The notes below the pieces were generated by a model, which saw only the letters and a program-made list of their open reading frames with translations, did not search any database and was not told the DNA's origin. A stretch of 64,000 bases of DNA from Akkermansia muciniphila. Lineage in GTDB: Bacteria > Verrucomicrobiota > Verrucomicrobiia > Verrucomicrobiales > Akkermansiaceae. The position numbers and the translations under genes were made by a program. Location of the stretch: assembly GCA_004557455.1 (NCBI GenBank), contig SFDX01000014.1, positions 1 through 64,000 of the forward strand, given 5' to 3'. Positions 35,437 through 43,411 of this stretch are shown piece after piece. The first letter of the stretch is position 1. Every line of letters begins with the position of its first letter.

Positions 35437-36258
35437 ATGTCCCAGAGCATCCTTATCGTTATTCCCGCCCGCTATGCGTCCACCCGACTGCCGGGCAAGC
35501 CCTTGGTAAAAATTGCCGGAGTCGAAATGATCAAGCGCGTGGCGGACATAGCCGCCTCCGTCTGCCGGCACAATGAGAACTGCCGCTATGTGGTAGCGAC
35601 CGATGACCAACGCATCGTCGACTTCTGCCGGGGTGTGGATGTGCCCTGCGTGATGACGGCGGAGACCTGTCGGAGCGGTACGGAACGCTGCTGGGACGCC
35701 GTGGGGCAGATGCCGGAGGCCCCGGACTTCATCGTCAACCTGCAAGGTGACAACCCGCTGTGCCCGCCGTGGGTGATTCAAGACCTGATTGATGCGTGGA
35801 AAGCGAGCCCCGCGGACGTGTTCACCCCCTGCATTCACCTGGACTGGGAGGAATACGACCGCTTGGTGGAGGCCAAGAAGACCACCCCGTACAGCGGCAC
35901 GACCGTGCTGGTAGACCGCGAGGGCTACGCCATGGCTTTCTCCAAGAGCACCATCCCCGCCATTCGCAAGCCGGAGAAAGCCCGCGCCGCTTTGGCCAAG
36001 AGCCCGGTGCGCCGCCACGTGGGCCTCTATGCCTACACGCACGCCGCGCTGAAGGCCTATTTTGAGCTGCCGGAGGGCGAGTACGAGATGAGCAGCGTGG
36101 AGGGCTTGGAGCAGATGCGCTTCCTTTACAACGGGCTGAAGGTGAAGATGGTGGAAGTAACCTACCGCGGCCGCAAGACCACGAGCGGCGTCGACTCCCC
36201 GGAGGACGTGGCGCGCGTGGAGGCCATCTTGGCGGAATACGGCGAATATGCCCTGTAA
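35437..36258 (+). CDS. kdsB: 3-deoxy-manno-octulosonate cytidylyltransferase
   Basis: CMP-Kdo synthetase activates Kdo with CTP for the lipid A inner core, so the cell makes LPS. The 273-residue product shows the nucleotide-binding start VIPARYASTRLPGKPL, then CVMTAETCRSGTERCWDA, FIVNLQGDNPL, RRHVGLYAYTHAAL, and LEQMRFLYNGLKVKMVEV with a C-terminal SGVDSPEDVARVE. The family's usual length is about 245-260; the extra residues are in a central loop. It is first in a two-gene operon; the uppS start lies 19 bases beyond the stop, or overlaps if the earlier ATG at 36248 is used. Confidence 0.95.
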   Translation: MSQSILIVIPARYASTRLPGKPLVKIAGVEMIKRVADIAASVCRHNENCRYVVATDDQRIVDFCRGVDVPCVMTAETCRSGTERCWDAVGQMPEAPDFIVNLQGDNPLCPPWVIQDLIDAWKASPADVFTPCIHLDWEEYDRLVEAKKTTPYSGTTVLVDREGYAMAFSKSTIPAIRKPEKARAALAKSPVRRHVGLYAYTHAALKAYFELPEGEYEMSSVEGLEQMRFLYNGLKVKMVEVTYRGRKTTSGVDSPEDVARVEAILAEYGEYAL

Positions 36259-36277
36259 CCCCGGCCCGATACCGCCT

Positions 36278-36991
36278 ATGCAGATTCCCCGGCATATCGC
36301 CTTCATCATGGATGGCAACGGCCGCTGGGCCAAGCAGCACCACATGATCCGCTCCAAGGGTCATGAGCACGGCGGCAAGACCGTGCAGCGCGTGCTGGAC
36401 CTGTGCCTGGCCCGCGGCATCAAGTGGGTGACCCTCTACGCTTTCTCCACGGAGAACTGGGGCCGCCCCAAGCTGGAGGTAGCCTTCCTGATGCGCATGC
36501 TGCGCAAGTACCTGCGCGAACGCCTGCCGGAGATGCAGCAGAAAGGGGTGCGCCTGCATGCCATCGGGGAGCTGGATATGCTGCCCAAGGACGCTCGGGA
36601 GGAGCTGGACCGCTGCATTGCCGCCACGAGCGGTAACAGTGCCATCAACATGGTGCTGGCCCTCTCCTACGGCTCCCGCCAAGAGATAACCGCCGCCGCC
36701 CGCAAGCTGGCCGAGCGCGTGCAGCGCGGCGAGTTGCAGCCGCAGGAGATTACCCCGGAGCTTCTCTCTGCCAGCCTGTACACCGCCGGCATGCCGGACC
36801 CGGATCTGCTCATCCGCACCTCCGGGGAGATGCGCATCTCAAACTACCTGCTGTGGCAGATCTCCTATGCGGAGCTGTGGGTGACGGATGTGTTGTGGCC
36901 GGACTTCGGGGAGAAGGAGCTGGACGCGGCTCTGGCGAGCTTTGCCGCGCGGGAACGCCGCTACGGCAAGCATTTTGATGAGGAGGAGTAA
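36278..36991 (+). CDS. uppS: isoprenyl transferase (undecaprenyl diphosphate synthase)
   Basis: This cis-prenyltransferase makes the C55 lipid carrier for peptidoglycan and O-antigen. The 237-residue product opens with the catalytic-Asp motif HIAFIMDGNGRWAKQ, then GHEHGGKTVQRVL, VTLYAFSTENWGRP, the basic-loop region, and DLLIRTSGEMRISNYLLWQ with WPDFGEKELDAAL, all standard. ATG 36278 starts at the conserved region; ATG 36248 would add ten residues and overlap kdsB. Sharing an operon with kdsB ties envelope lipid carrier and LPS core supply together. Confidence 0.95.
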   Translation: MQIPRHIAFIMDGNGRWAKQHHMIRSKGHEHGGKTVQRVLDLCLARGIKWVTLYAFSTENWGRPKLEVAFLMRMLRKYLRERLPEMQQKGVRLHAIGELDMLPKDAREELDRCIAATSGNSAINMVLALSYGSRQEITAAARKLAERVQRGELQPQEITPELLSASLYTAGMPDPDLLIRTSGEMRISNYLLWQISYAELWVTDVLWPDFGEKELDAALASFAARERRYGKHFDEEE

Positions 36992-37002
36992 GCCCGCCGG
37001 TT

Positions 37003-37788
37003 TCAGCGGAAGGGATATTTGATGAGCAGCTCCGCCGTGTTGCAGAAGCCGGCGAAGGTGGTCAGTCGCTCGTTCTCCAGCAGCGTCACGAACCGCCCCT
37101 CCTGCACCAGCGTGCGCAGCCCCGGGTCGCCGAAGAGATCCAGAAAGCGCGTGGGCTGCGGGAAGCCCAGGGGGGCAATCTGCTCGTTGTAAAAGGCCGT
37201 GTAGTGCGCCTCATCCAGTGTGCAGCCATAGGCCACCAGGCAGGCGAGGTTGGCCTGCGCGGGGTTCTCCAGCGGATCGATGTCGGAGAGGTGCGCCGTG
37301 AAGGGCGTGCTGCGCAGGGTATCCTTCAGCGAGACCACGGTGGGGAGCTCCGGTGCCGCTTGGCCTGCCATGGCCGCCGCCGCGCAGTCCCGGCAGTAGG
37401 CGATGCGTTGGATGTCCGCATAGTACGAAATACCGATGGAGAGGGCCCAGAGCATGACACCGGACATGAGCACGGAGGTGACAACCATGCCCGGGCTTGC
37501 CTTGCGGAAGGAGAAGAGCATGGAGAACCAGCGCAGGCCGTGGTGCAGCACCAGGAACGTAAAGAGAGCCGCCGCCCAAGAGAGAGCCTGCACCATCCAG
37601 GGCCGGGGGGAGGACGTGATGAACGCGAGGTAGGTGAAACCATGGCGCTGCAGGGCCAGCCACACGAAGATGGAGGCACTGATGGCCAGCGCGAGCAGGA
37701 ACATCTTGAGGAAGCCCTTGATGATGGAAAACACCAAGATAACGAGCAGAATGGCAGCGATGCCGACGGTGAGGGGGTCGAGGTTCAT
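37003..37788 (-). CDS. CvpA-like membrane protein
   Basis: A 261-residue membrane protein whose first ~130 residues form four hydrophobic helices with the pattern of the CvpA family (LTVGIAAILLVILVFSIIKGFLKMF, then VQALSWAAALFTFLVLHHGL). The C-terminal half is soluble and not recognised; it contains CRDCAAAAM and several aromatic-rich helices. Its start overlaps the stop of the octaheme cytochrome gene as ATGA, so the two are translated together. CvpA-type proteins affect envelope integrity in other bacteria, but their biochemistry is unclear. The link to a multihaem cytochrome is notable. Confidence 0.6.
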   Translation of the reverse strand: MNLDPLTVGIAAILLVILVFSIIKGFLKMFLLALAISASIFVWLALQRHGFTYLAFITSSPRPWMVQALSWAAALFTFLVLHHGLRWFSMLFSFRKASPGMVVTSVLMSGVMLWALSIGISYYADIQRIAYCRDCAAAAMAGQAAPELPTVVSLKDTLRSTPFTAHLSDIDPLENPAQANLACLVAYGCTLDEAHYTAFYNEQIAPLGFPQPTRFLDLFGDPGLRTLVQEGRFVTLLENERLTTFAGFCNTAELLIKYPFR

Positions 37789-39884
37789 GGTTGCGTGACG
37801 GGAAATTGTTTTTCTGCCTGCAGCAGGGCGCGGTACTCCTGCATCTCCTTCTGCGCCTCCTCCGTGCGGCCCAGGTAACGCAGGATTTCGATGCGCTGCG
37901 TGCGGGTGGGCAGGTGGTTCGGCTGCTGCTTCAGGGCTTGGGCGTAGGCGGCCAGAGCGGCATCCCAGCGTTGCAGCTCAGCCAGCAGCAGGCCGATGCG
38001 GTACTTCACCTCCGCGTTGTCCGGGGCCAGCTCGGCGCATTGCAACATGGGCCCGAGAGCCTGCGCGGGGCGGCCCAGGGAGTCGAGGTACACGGCATAG
38101 TCCATGCGCGCGACGAGGCTTGCGGGGTCCAGACGAACGGCGCGCTCGTACTGCGCGATAGCCTCGTCCTGCTTACCCTCGGCGGCGGCCAGAATGGCGA
38201 GCTGCATGGCCCCCGTGGGCTGGTCTGCTTGGAAGTGGGCCGTGGCGCGCAGCTCACTGAGCGTGCGCGGGTGGCTGCCGCTGCGCACCAGTCTGTCCAC
38301 CAAGGGCCAGCCTGCCGCGCGCCGCACGAGCTTGCAGGGGTCGTCCACGAGGGGCAGGGCTTCCTCGCCCAGCAGACGGGCCGCTGCGGCGCGCACCATG
38401 GGGGAGGCATCGCGTGCGGCCTCCGCAGCAGCGGCGCGGGTCTCGTCCGCGGGGGGAACGCATGCGAGCAGCTCCAGCAGGGTTGCGCGCCAGGCGGGGA
38501 TGGTTTCCGCCCTGTAGGCCGCTAACAAATCCTCTGCCTTGCCCCGACCCTGCTGTGCGGCTGCCACGGCGCGGGTGCGGGCGCGCTGCGCGGCCGTTTT
38601 CTGTGCGGGGAAGGCCTGCTGCACCAACTCTGCCGCACGCTTGTCATCTATGTCCTTGTGGCACATGGTGCAGGCGTTCGGGATGCCCAGCTCCAAGCTC
38701 ATCTGCGGGTCCGGGGAGTTGAAGGAGTGGTCGCGCCGGGGGTCGCGGGCCATGTAGGGGCTCTCCGGCATGTGGCACTCCACGCAGCGCGCGCCCTTGG
38801 AGCCGGCGGGGCAGGGGCCGTGCGCGGCGGGATCAATGATGGGGGTGGGCTTGCCGTTCACGGGGGTGCCGTCGGCGTGGCAGCGCAGGCAGAGGCTGTT
38901 GTCCTCCTGCGGCAGTTTCAGCTTGGCCGTGTGCGGGTCGTGGCAGTCCAGGCAGGTGACCCCCGCCGCGCCCATTTTGCTGAGGCGCAGGCCTGTCTCG
39001 CAGTAGTCTTCGTCCTGCTGCATGCCGTTGGGGTAGAAAATACCGGCGAGTGTCGGAAGCTCGAGGCGGAAGTGCTCATCGAAGCTGTCGCCCACGGTAA
39101 AGTCGCCGTCCATCTCCTCGCGCCGTGCGTGGCAGGTGGCGCAGTTATCGTGGTTCTGCGTTGCGCTCAGCTTGCGGTCTGCCTTGGCCACGAGGCAGCC
39201 GTCCTCGGCGGGAGTGTCGGCGGCCTTGTGGCACTGCAGGCAGGTGACCCCCGGCTCCTCCCGGGTGGAGGCAAAGCGGTCGCTCTTCTCGTCGTAGTTC
39301 TTGCGGAAGCGGGTCATGTGGCACCAAGCGCACTGGGAGTTCCAGTTCATGCCACGGCCCAGCCAGTGCCCCCACTCCCCGACCTTGCGCCGCGCGTTGC
39401 CTTCCTTCGCCAGCCGAGCATCGTCCTCGAACACATCGAACCACTCGCGCCGCAGGGTATCCCAGGCCGCGCTGGGGGTGTGCAGACCGCCGTCCTCGCC
39501 CTTCACCAGATACTGCACCAGGGGCGTGCGACCCAGCACGGAATGTACATCGAATACCCTGCCGCTCTCGCTGTCTGTTATTTGAAGAGTGCCGTTCCGC
39601 GCAGTGCGGAAGGTGACCCCGGAGCCGTGCGCCTGCTTCTGCTGGCCGTGGAAGGGCTGCCCGTCCAGCTCCGGACTCGTCTCACGCCAAGCCCAGGCAT
39701 GGTCGCTGCCGGACCAGGCACGGAACTGCTCGGGGTGGCAGGCCGCGCATTGCAGCGAGCGGGGCACACGCTGCGCGTTCCAGTGGTCGCTCGGCCCGCT
39801 GTACGGCACAATCTCCTCCTTTTTCTCCCCGCAGGCAGCAAGCAGCAGCGCAGCAAGCAACCCGGCGGCCGATTTTATCTTCAT
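37785..39884 (-). CDS. octahaem c-type cytochrome lipoprotein with TPR domain
   Basis: A 699-residue exported protein. The start MKIKSAAGLLAALLLAACGEKK has a lipobox (LAAC), so it is a lipoprotein; a leaderless-type promoter ends seven bases before this ATG. Eight CxxCH haem sites occur in the first ~420 residues: CAACH, CAWCH, CLQCH, CATCH, CLDCH, CLRCH, CVECH and CTMCH. HEAT-like helices (AETIPAWRATLLELLACV) and then TPR repeats (AIAQYERAVRLDPASLVARMDYAVYLDSLGRPAQAL) fill the C-terminal 300 residues. This combination is known in Planctomycetota and Verrucomicrobiota; electron donor and acceptor are unknown. Coupled by overlap to the CvpA-like gene. Confidence 0.85.
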   Translation of the reverse strand: MKIKSAAGLLAALLLAACGEKKEEIVPYSGPSDHWNAQRVPRSLQCAACHPEQFRAWSGSDHAWAWRETSPELDGQPFHGQQKQAHGSGVTFRTARNGTLQITDSESGRVFDVHSVLGRTPLVQYLVKGEDGGLHTPSAAWDTLRREWFDVFEDDARLAKEGNARRKVGEWGHWLGRGMNWNSQCAWCHMTRFRKNYDEKSDRFASTREEPGVTCLQCHKAADTPAEDGCLVAKADRKLSATQNHDNCATCHARREEMDGDFTVGDSFDEHFRLELPTLAGIFYPNGMQQDEDYCETGLRLSKMGAAGVTCLDCHDPHTAKLKLPQEDNSLCLRCHADGTPVNGKPTPIIDPAAHGPCPAGSKGARCVECHMPESPYMARDPRRDHSFNSPDPQMSLELGIPNACTMCHKDIDDKRAAELVQQAFPAQKTAAQRARTRAVAAAQQGRGKAEDLLAAYRAETIPAWRATLLELLACVPPADETRAAAAEAARDASPMVRAAAARLLGEEALPLVDDPCKLVRRAAGWPLVDRLVRSGSHPRTLSELRATAHFQADQPTGAMQLAILAAAEGKQDEAIAQYERAVRLDPASLVARMDYAVYLDSLGRPAQALGPMLQCAELAPDNAEVKYRIGLLLAELQRWDAALAAYAQALKQQPNHLPTRTQRIEILRYLGRTEEAQKEMQEYRALLQAEKQFPVTQP

Positions 39885-39891
39885 GCGCGCT

Positions 39892-39920
39892 ATTCTACCA
39901 CACCTCGCCCCGCTTGGCAA
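39892..39920 (-). promoter_or_regulatory. promoter of octahaem cytochrome, leaderless type
   Basis: TTGCCA (39920-39915), 17-base spacer starting AGCG and ending TGTGG, TAGAAT (39897-39892), seven bases to the ATG. Confidence 0.65.
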
Positions 39921-40050
39921 GAATCTATGACCCTCCGTCAAAAGTAAGGTGAGGCCGATTTTCATGACATCCTGAATAAACAGCCTTGATTGAATCAGTC
40001 TGCCGACCGGAGGAGGGGCGGGTTTTGGACTGCCGGAGCTGATAAAAATC

Positions 40051-40114
40051 TTCCCTTTTAGGAAAATTAGTCTTGATTTTGCTCGAAAAAGGGCGTATTA
40101 TTCCCAAAAAGGAA
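40051..40114 (+). promoter_or_regulatory. promoter with two TTCC-N6-GGAA operators before the XRE gene
   Basis: TTCCCTTTTAGGAA (40051-40064) and TTCCCAAAAAGGAA (40101-40114) are copies of one inverted repeat, exactly 50 bp apart. Between them is TTGATT-N17-TATTAT (40073-40101). One operator sits upstream of the -35 and the other covers the transcription start and ribosome site, an arrangement suited to autorepression by the XRE protein. HipB operators have a comparable half-site spacing. Confidence 0.6.
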
Positions 40115-40115
40115 G

Positions 40116-40352
40116 ATGATTGTCCAAACAGCAGAGGAAGTGGGGGCGCTGATACGGCGTCGGCGGAAGAGTCAGGGCCTCACGATCGAGGAGCTGGCCT
40201 CGGTGGTGCCGTGCAGTCCGCGCCTTTTGAGCGAGCTGGAGCGCGGGAAGCGAGGGGTGAGCATCAACATGCTTCTGCAAATCATGGCACTGATAGGTCT
40301 GGAATTGGATCTTTACGGCAGGGAAGAATACCCGGATAGGAGGAGGAGATGA
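40116..40352 (+). CDS. XRE/HipB-like DNA-binding protein, no toxin partner
   Basis: A 78-residue helix-turn-helix protein: AEEVGALIRRRRKSQGLTIEELASV, then SPRLLSELERGKRGVSINMLLQIMALIGLEL is a complete Cro/CI-type HTH of the HipB antitoxin subgroup. In HipBA systems a HipA kinase follows, but the next gene here is on the other strand and nothing like HipA is present, so it is an orphan or a stand-alone repressor. Its start overlaps a ribosome site AAGGAAG that is also part of an operator. The C-terminal RRRR may aid DNA binding. Confidence 0.8.
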   Translation: MIVQTAEEVGALIRRRRKSQGLTIEELASVVPCSPRLLSELERGKRGVSINMLLQIMALIGLELDLYGREEYPDRRRR

Positions 40353-40364
40353 CGCCACCGGCGG

Positions 40365-41672
40365 TTAGTCTCTCCCGCGTAGTTGTTTCAGTTGCATGTA
40401 TACTTGTGCGGCATTGTCAATCTGATAGAATCCATGCAGGGGGCCGCGGGAAACAGAGTATTTGCTTGTCGTATTCACCGTTTCACCGTACTTCATGAAG
40501 AATTGCATCAAGCGGCGGATCAGGGGATTTTTGTGGCGGTTGATGTGGTCGAACAGGATGGTGGCCACATCGCCCTCGACCTCCTCGTATAGCATGTGGA
40601 GACCGGGGTTCAAATCAAAGGTGAGAAGCTCATCTCCGTCGGTGATGTAGATCTGTGTTTTCGTGAAGGCAAACTCCGCGCGGCTGAGCTGTTTTCTCCA
40701 CAGGCGCGGCATGCGGATGAAGCGCCACGCAAAGCTGCTGAAGAACAGCAGCAGGATAACAGGCACGGGTGTCAACAGCGGGAAGTGCAGGAAAACCAAA
40801 TACGATGCCGCAGAGAAAAACGGAACGGCAAAGAGCATGATGATAAGGCCGAAGTTGCGGTCCCTCCTCGCGTAGGTGTTGGTAACCGTCAGATTGGGCC
40901 GGCCGTAATAGAGGAGCTCCGGCAGCAATTCCCGGAGCTTGGGGTGTACCGGCTCCCATCCGTTCTTCGCTTCGGGACTCCCCGGGGCGGCTGCGGCCTT
41001 CTTCGCTATCTGCTCGTCCGAGGGCTGCGAGGATTCTTCCGCCTCGAAGAAGTACGAGAAAAGTATCTCCAAGGAAAGCGGGTACACGACACCGAACAGG
41101 GCCATCATCCACAGCAGGACTACCGCCGCATAGGCGCATGCAAAGAAGGCGTGTGAAAAGGGCAGTCCGATCGCCTCCGATAATTGATTCCCCAACAGGA
41201 TATTGACCCCGTAAAGAATCATGAATAGCAGATGCGGCGCTAAAAGAAGGATAAAAGAGGTGAGGGCGACGAGCCTCCGCGGAAAGTCCTGATTGACATC
41301 GTTCTGTTTACAAATCTGCCGGATGTATGCCGCAATGCCGACAAAAGCCATCACCCGATACCATAGCTCATTGCAGAGCCAGATGAGCAGCAAAATGAAT
41401 ACCGCCGTTGCCATCGGAGCTGCATCGGCACACACCGCTGCCAAGGCTGTTCCCACGGCGACACAAAGGAGATTGAGCAATATGCAGCGGGGGGTGAGAT
41501 GACGGGTCTCCATGGGCGTTTCAATATCTGTTTTGAGATTGTAGAGAAAAGAAAGCGCGCGCGAGGCCGGGTTGTCATGCTGAAGAATACTCAGGCGGTT
41601 ATCATGGACAACAAAGCGTCTTCGCAATGTCCTGAGAAGAATCCAACGTAAGATGAGCTTGCGTGCGTTCAC
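40365..41672 (-). CDS. hypothetical polytopic membrane protein
   Basis: A 435-residue protein I do not recognise. The first ~55 residues are basic. Two helices follow (ILLNLLCVAVGTALAAVCA, TAVFILLLIWLCNELWY), then two more around 135-205 (FILLLAPHLLFMILYGVNIL and HAFFACAYAAVVLLWMMALFGVVY), a soluble stretch rich in charged residues (about 215-275), and a further hydrophobic pair (FGLIIMLFAVPFFSAASYLVFL, LLTPVPVILLLFFSSFAW). The C-terminal 120 residues are soluble. It begins 18 bases after the lipoprotein gene and forms an operon with it, so both may serve the same envelope task. Confidence 0.6.
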   Translation of the reverse strand: MNARKLILRWILLRTLRRRFVVHDNRLSILQHDNPASRALSFLYNLKTDIETPMETRHLTPRCILLNLLCVAVGTALAAVCADAAPMATAVFILLLIWLCNELWYRVMAFVGIAAYIRQICKQNDVNQDFPRRLVALTSFILLLAPHLLFMILYGVNILLGNQLSEAIGLPFSHAFFACAYAAVVLLWMMALFGVVYPLSLEILFSYFFEAEESSQPSDEQIAKKAAAAPGSPEAKNGWEPVHPKLRELLPELLYYGRPNLTVTNTYARRDRNFGLIIMLFAVPFFSAASYLVFLHFPLLTPVPVILLLFFSSFAWRFIRMPRLWRKQLSRAEFAFTKTQIYITDGDELLTFDLNPGLHMLYEEVEGDVATILFDHINRHKNPLIRRLMQFFMKYGETVNTTSKYSVSRGPLHGFYQIDNAAQVYMQLKQLRGRD

Positions 41673-41690
41673 GGGATATAAGGGTCCGGG

Positions 41691-42305
41691 TTATTTAACT
41701 CTCCGGTATAGCTGATATTCTCTCCGTTTAAGTTTTTTGTGGAATGGCAGAGCATTCCATCGGGCCAGGCTTGCAGTAGGCAGCATGAATACGGGGCGGT
41801 ACTCGGCGGTGCGGTACTCCTCCGCTTTCGCCGCATCTCCCATGAGTCCGTCGGATAGATATAAATAATACGATACCTTTCCGTTACTTGAGACAAATTC
41901 GAGTGGAGTGCCGAACATGGGTGGCGATGGTTGAGGTCCGAACACGGAATCGTATTTTTCCTTGAGCCACATTCGGTAATCGCGGGGTGGTACCTCTTCT
42001 ATTTCACTCAGAATTTTCCGCGCAACACATACCTCTTTTTTTGTCAGGGGTATATATTCATTTATTCCCTTCATGAGACATCCCTCTATATGAACACGCA
42101 TGGACACCGCGCTTGAGGCTGCCTGACGCACTTTGCGGGCTCTCTGACCATGCTGCTCCCTATATTTGACGTAGAGAGCTTTCGCATCGAAATCGGGATC
42201 TCTTTGCGTCAGTTCCGACTCCATGCGCTGTATTTGGCAGGAATTCAACCCGGCTACGCCTAACGCAGCAAGGAGCACGAGCAGGACAGGGCGAAGATTC
42301 GTCAT
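41691..42305 (-). CDS. hypothetical lipoprotein
   Basis: A 204-residue predicted lipoprotein: a short hydrophobic leader (LRPVLLVLLAALGVAGLNS) ends at Cys23 in LNSCQIQ. The mature part is charged, with a likely helical region (ALYVKYREQHGQRARKV) and a C-terminal basic tail. No known domain is evident. A promoter TTGACA-N17-GATAAT (42340-42312) stands six bases before the ATG, and it is arranged back to back with the hemB promoter. First gene of an operon with the following membrane protein. Confidence 0.6.
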   Translation of the reverse strand: MTNLRPVLLVLLAALGVAGLNSCQIQRMESELTQRDPDFDAKALYVKYREQHGQRARKVRQAASSAVSMRVHIEGCLMKGINEYIPLTKKEVCVARKILSEIEEVPPRDYRMWLKEKYDSVFGPQPSPPMFGTPLEFVSSNGKVSYYLYLSDGLMGDAAKAEEYRTAEYRPVFMLPTASLARWNALPFHKKLKRREYQLYRRVK

Positions 42306-42311
42306 GCCGGG

Positions 42312-42340
42312 ATTATCGCATGCCGCGGGCGGGCTGTCAA
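42312..42340 (-). promoter_or_regulatory. leaderless-type promoter of lipoprotein gene
   Basis: TTGACA (42340-42335), 17-base spacer ending TGC, GATAAT (42317-42312), six bases to ATG 42305. Confidence 0.65.
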
Positions 42341-42371
42341 CTCAAAAGCCGCGGGCGGGCACAATCGCGGC

Positions 42372-42400
42372 TTGACAAAGGAGGACGAAGGTGCTAATGT
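42372..42400 (+). promoter_or_regulatory. hemB promoter, nearly leaderless
   Basis: TTGACA (42372-42377), 17-base spacer ending TGC, TAATGT (42395-42400), nine bases to ATG 42410. Confidence 0.6.
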
Positions 42401-42409
42401 GAATGCGTT

Positions 42410-43405
42410 ATGATGAATTTACCGATACGCCCCCGCCGGAACCGCAAATCCGCTGCTGTGCGGGGCTTGGTATGCGAGACAGAATTGAGCCCGGCGCACC
42501 TCATTTTCCCCATGTTTGTGCAGGAAGGGGAGGAGGACACCCCCATTGAGTCCCTGCCGGGCTGCAAGCGGTGGAGTGTGCGCGGGCTGGTGGAGGAATG
42601 CCGGCGGCTGGCCGATTTGGGCATTCCCTGTGTGGATTTGTTTGCCGTGGTGCCGGAGGAACGCAAAGACCCGCAGGGCAGCGAGGCGTATAACCCGGAC
42701 GGCATCGTGCCCCGCGCCATTGCTGCCGTTAAAGCGGCAGTGCCGCAGATGGCGGTGATGACCGATGTGGCCCTGGATCCCTTCAATACCTACGGGCAGG
42801 ACGGCATTGTGAAAGAATACCCGGACGGCAGCTATGAAATCCTGAACGATGAGACCGTGGAAGCCCTGTGCCGCCAGGCCCTGTGTCATGCACGGGCGGG
42901 CGCGGATATCATCTCCCCCAGCGATATGATGGACGGACGCATAGCCGCCCTGCGTGCTGCCCTGGATGCCGAGGGCTTCACCGGGGTATCCCTGCTGAGT
43001 TACACGGCCAAGTATGCCTCCGCCTTCTACGGCCCCTTCCGCGGCGCGCTGGGCAGTGCCCCCAAGTTCGGGGACAAGAAAACCTACCAAATGGACCCTG
43101 CCAACCGCCGCGAGGCTCTGCGCGAGGCCCTGCTGGATGCCGCTGAGGGAGCGGACATGCTGATGGTAAAACCGGCTACCATGTATTTAGATGTGGTGGC
43201 AGACCTGAAACGCGAGACACAGTTGCCCATTGCGGCCTACCATGTGAGCGGCGAATACCTGATGCTGAAAGCGGCGGCGGCCTCCGGCTGGCTGGACGAG
43301 AAACAGAGCACCCTGGAGGCGCTGACCTGCATACGCCGCGCCGGGGCGGACATGATCCTCACCTACGCTGCGCCGCAGGTAGCGCAGTGGCTGCGGGAAG
43401 GGTAA
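42410..43405 (+). CDS. hemB: porphobilinogen synthase
   Basis: Delta-aminolevulinate dehydratase joins two 5-aminolevulinate molecules to porphobilinogen for haem and cobalamin-type rings; this haem supply fits the nearby haem proteins. The 331-residue product has standard length. Schiff-base lysines are in SYTAKYASAFYGPFR and MLMVKPATMYLD. The metal region reads MTDVALDPFNTYGQDGI with Asp residues in place of the cysteine triad of zinc enzymes, so it belongs to the magnesium/potassium-type group. EYLMLKAAAASGWLD is the usual C-terminal signature. It starts MMNLP; the second ATG at 42413 is equally possible. Confidence 0.96.
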   Translation: MMNLPIRPRRNRKSAAVRGLVCETELSPAHLIFPMFVQEGEEDTPIESLPGCKRWSVRGLVEECRRLADLGIPCVDLFAVVPEERKDPQGSEAYNPDGIVPRAIAAVKAAVPQMAVMTDVALDPFNTYGQDGIVKEYPDGSYEILNDETVEALCRQALCHARAGADIISPSDMMDGRIAALRAALDAEGFTGVSLLSYTAKYASAFYGPFRGALGSAPKFGDKKTYQMDPANRREALREALLDAAEGADMLMVKPATMYLDVVADLKRETQLPIAAYHVSGEYLMLKAAAASGWLDEKQSTLEALTCIRRAGADMILTYAAPQVAQWLREG

Positions 43406-43411
43406 GCCGAT

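Noticed and set aside
35032..36357. A 441-codon minus-strand gene
   Set aside because: Only its last 84 codons resemble a protein family (DUF4492); the rest is antisense to kdsB.
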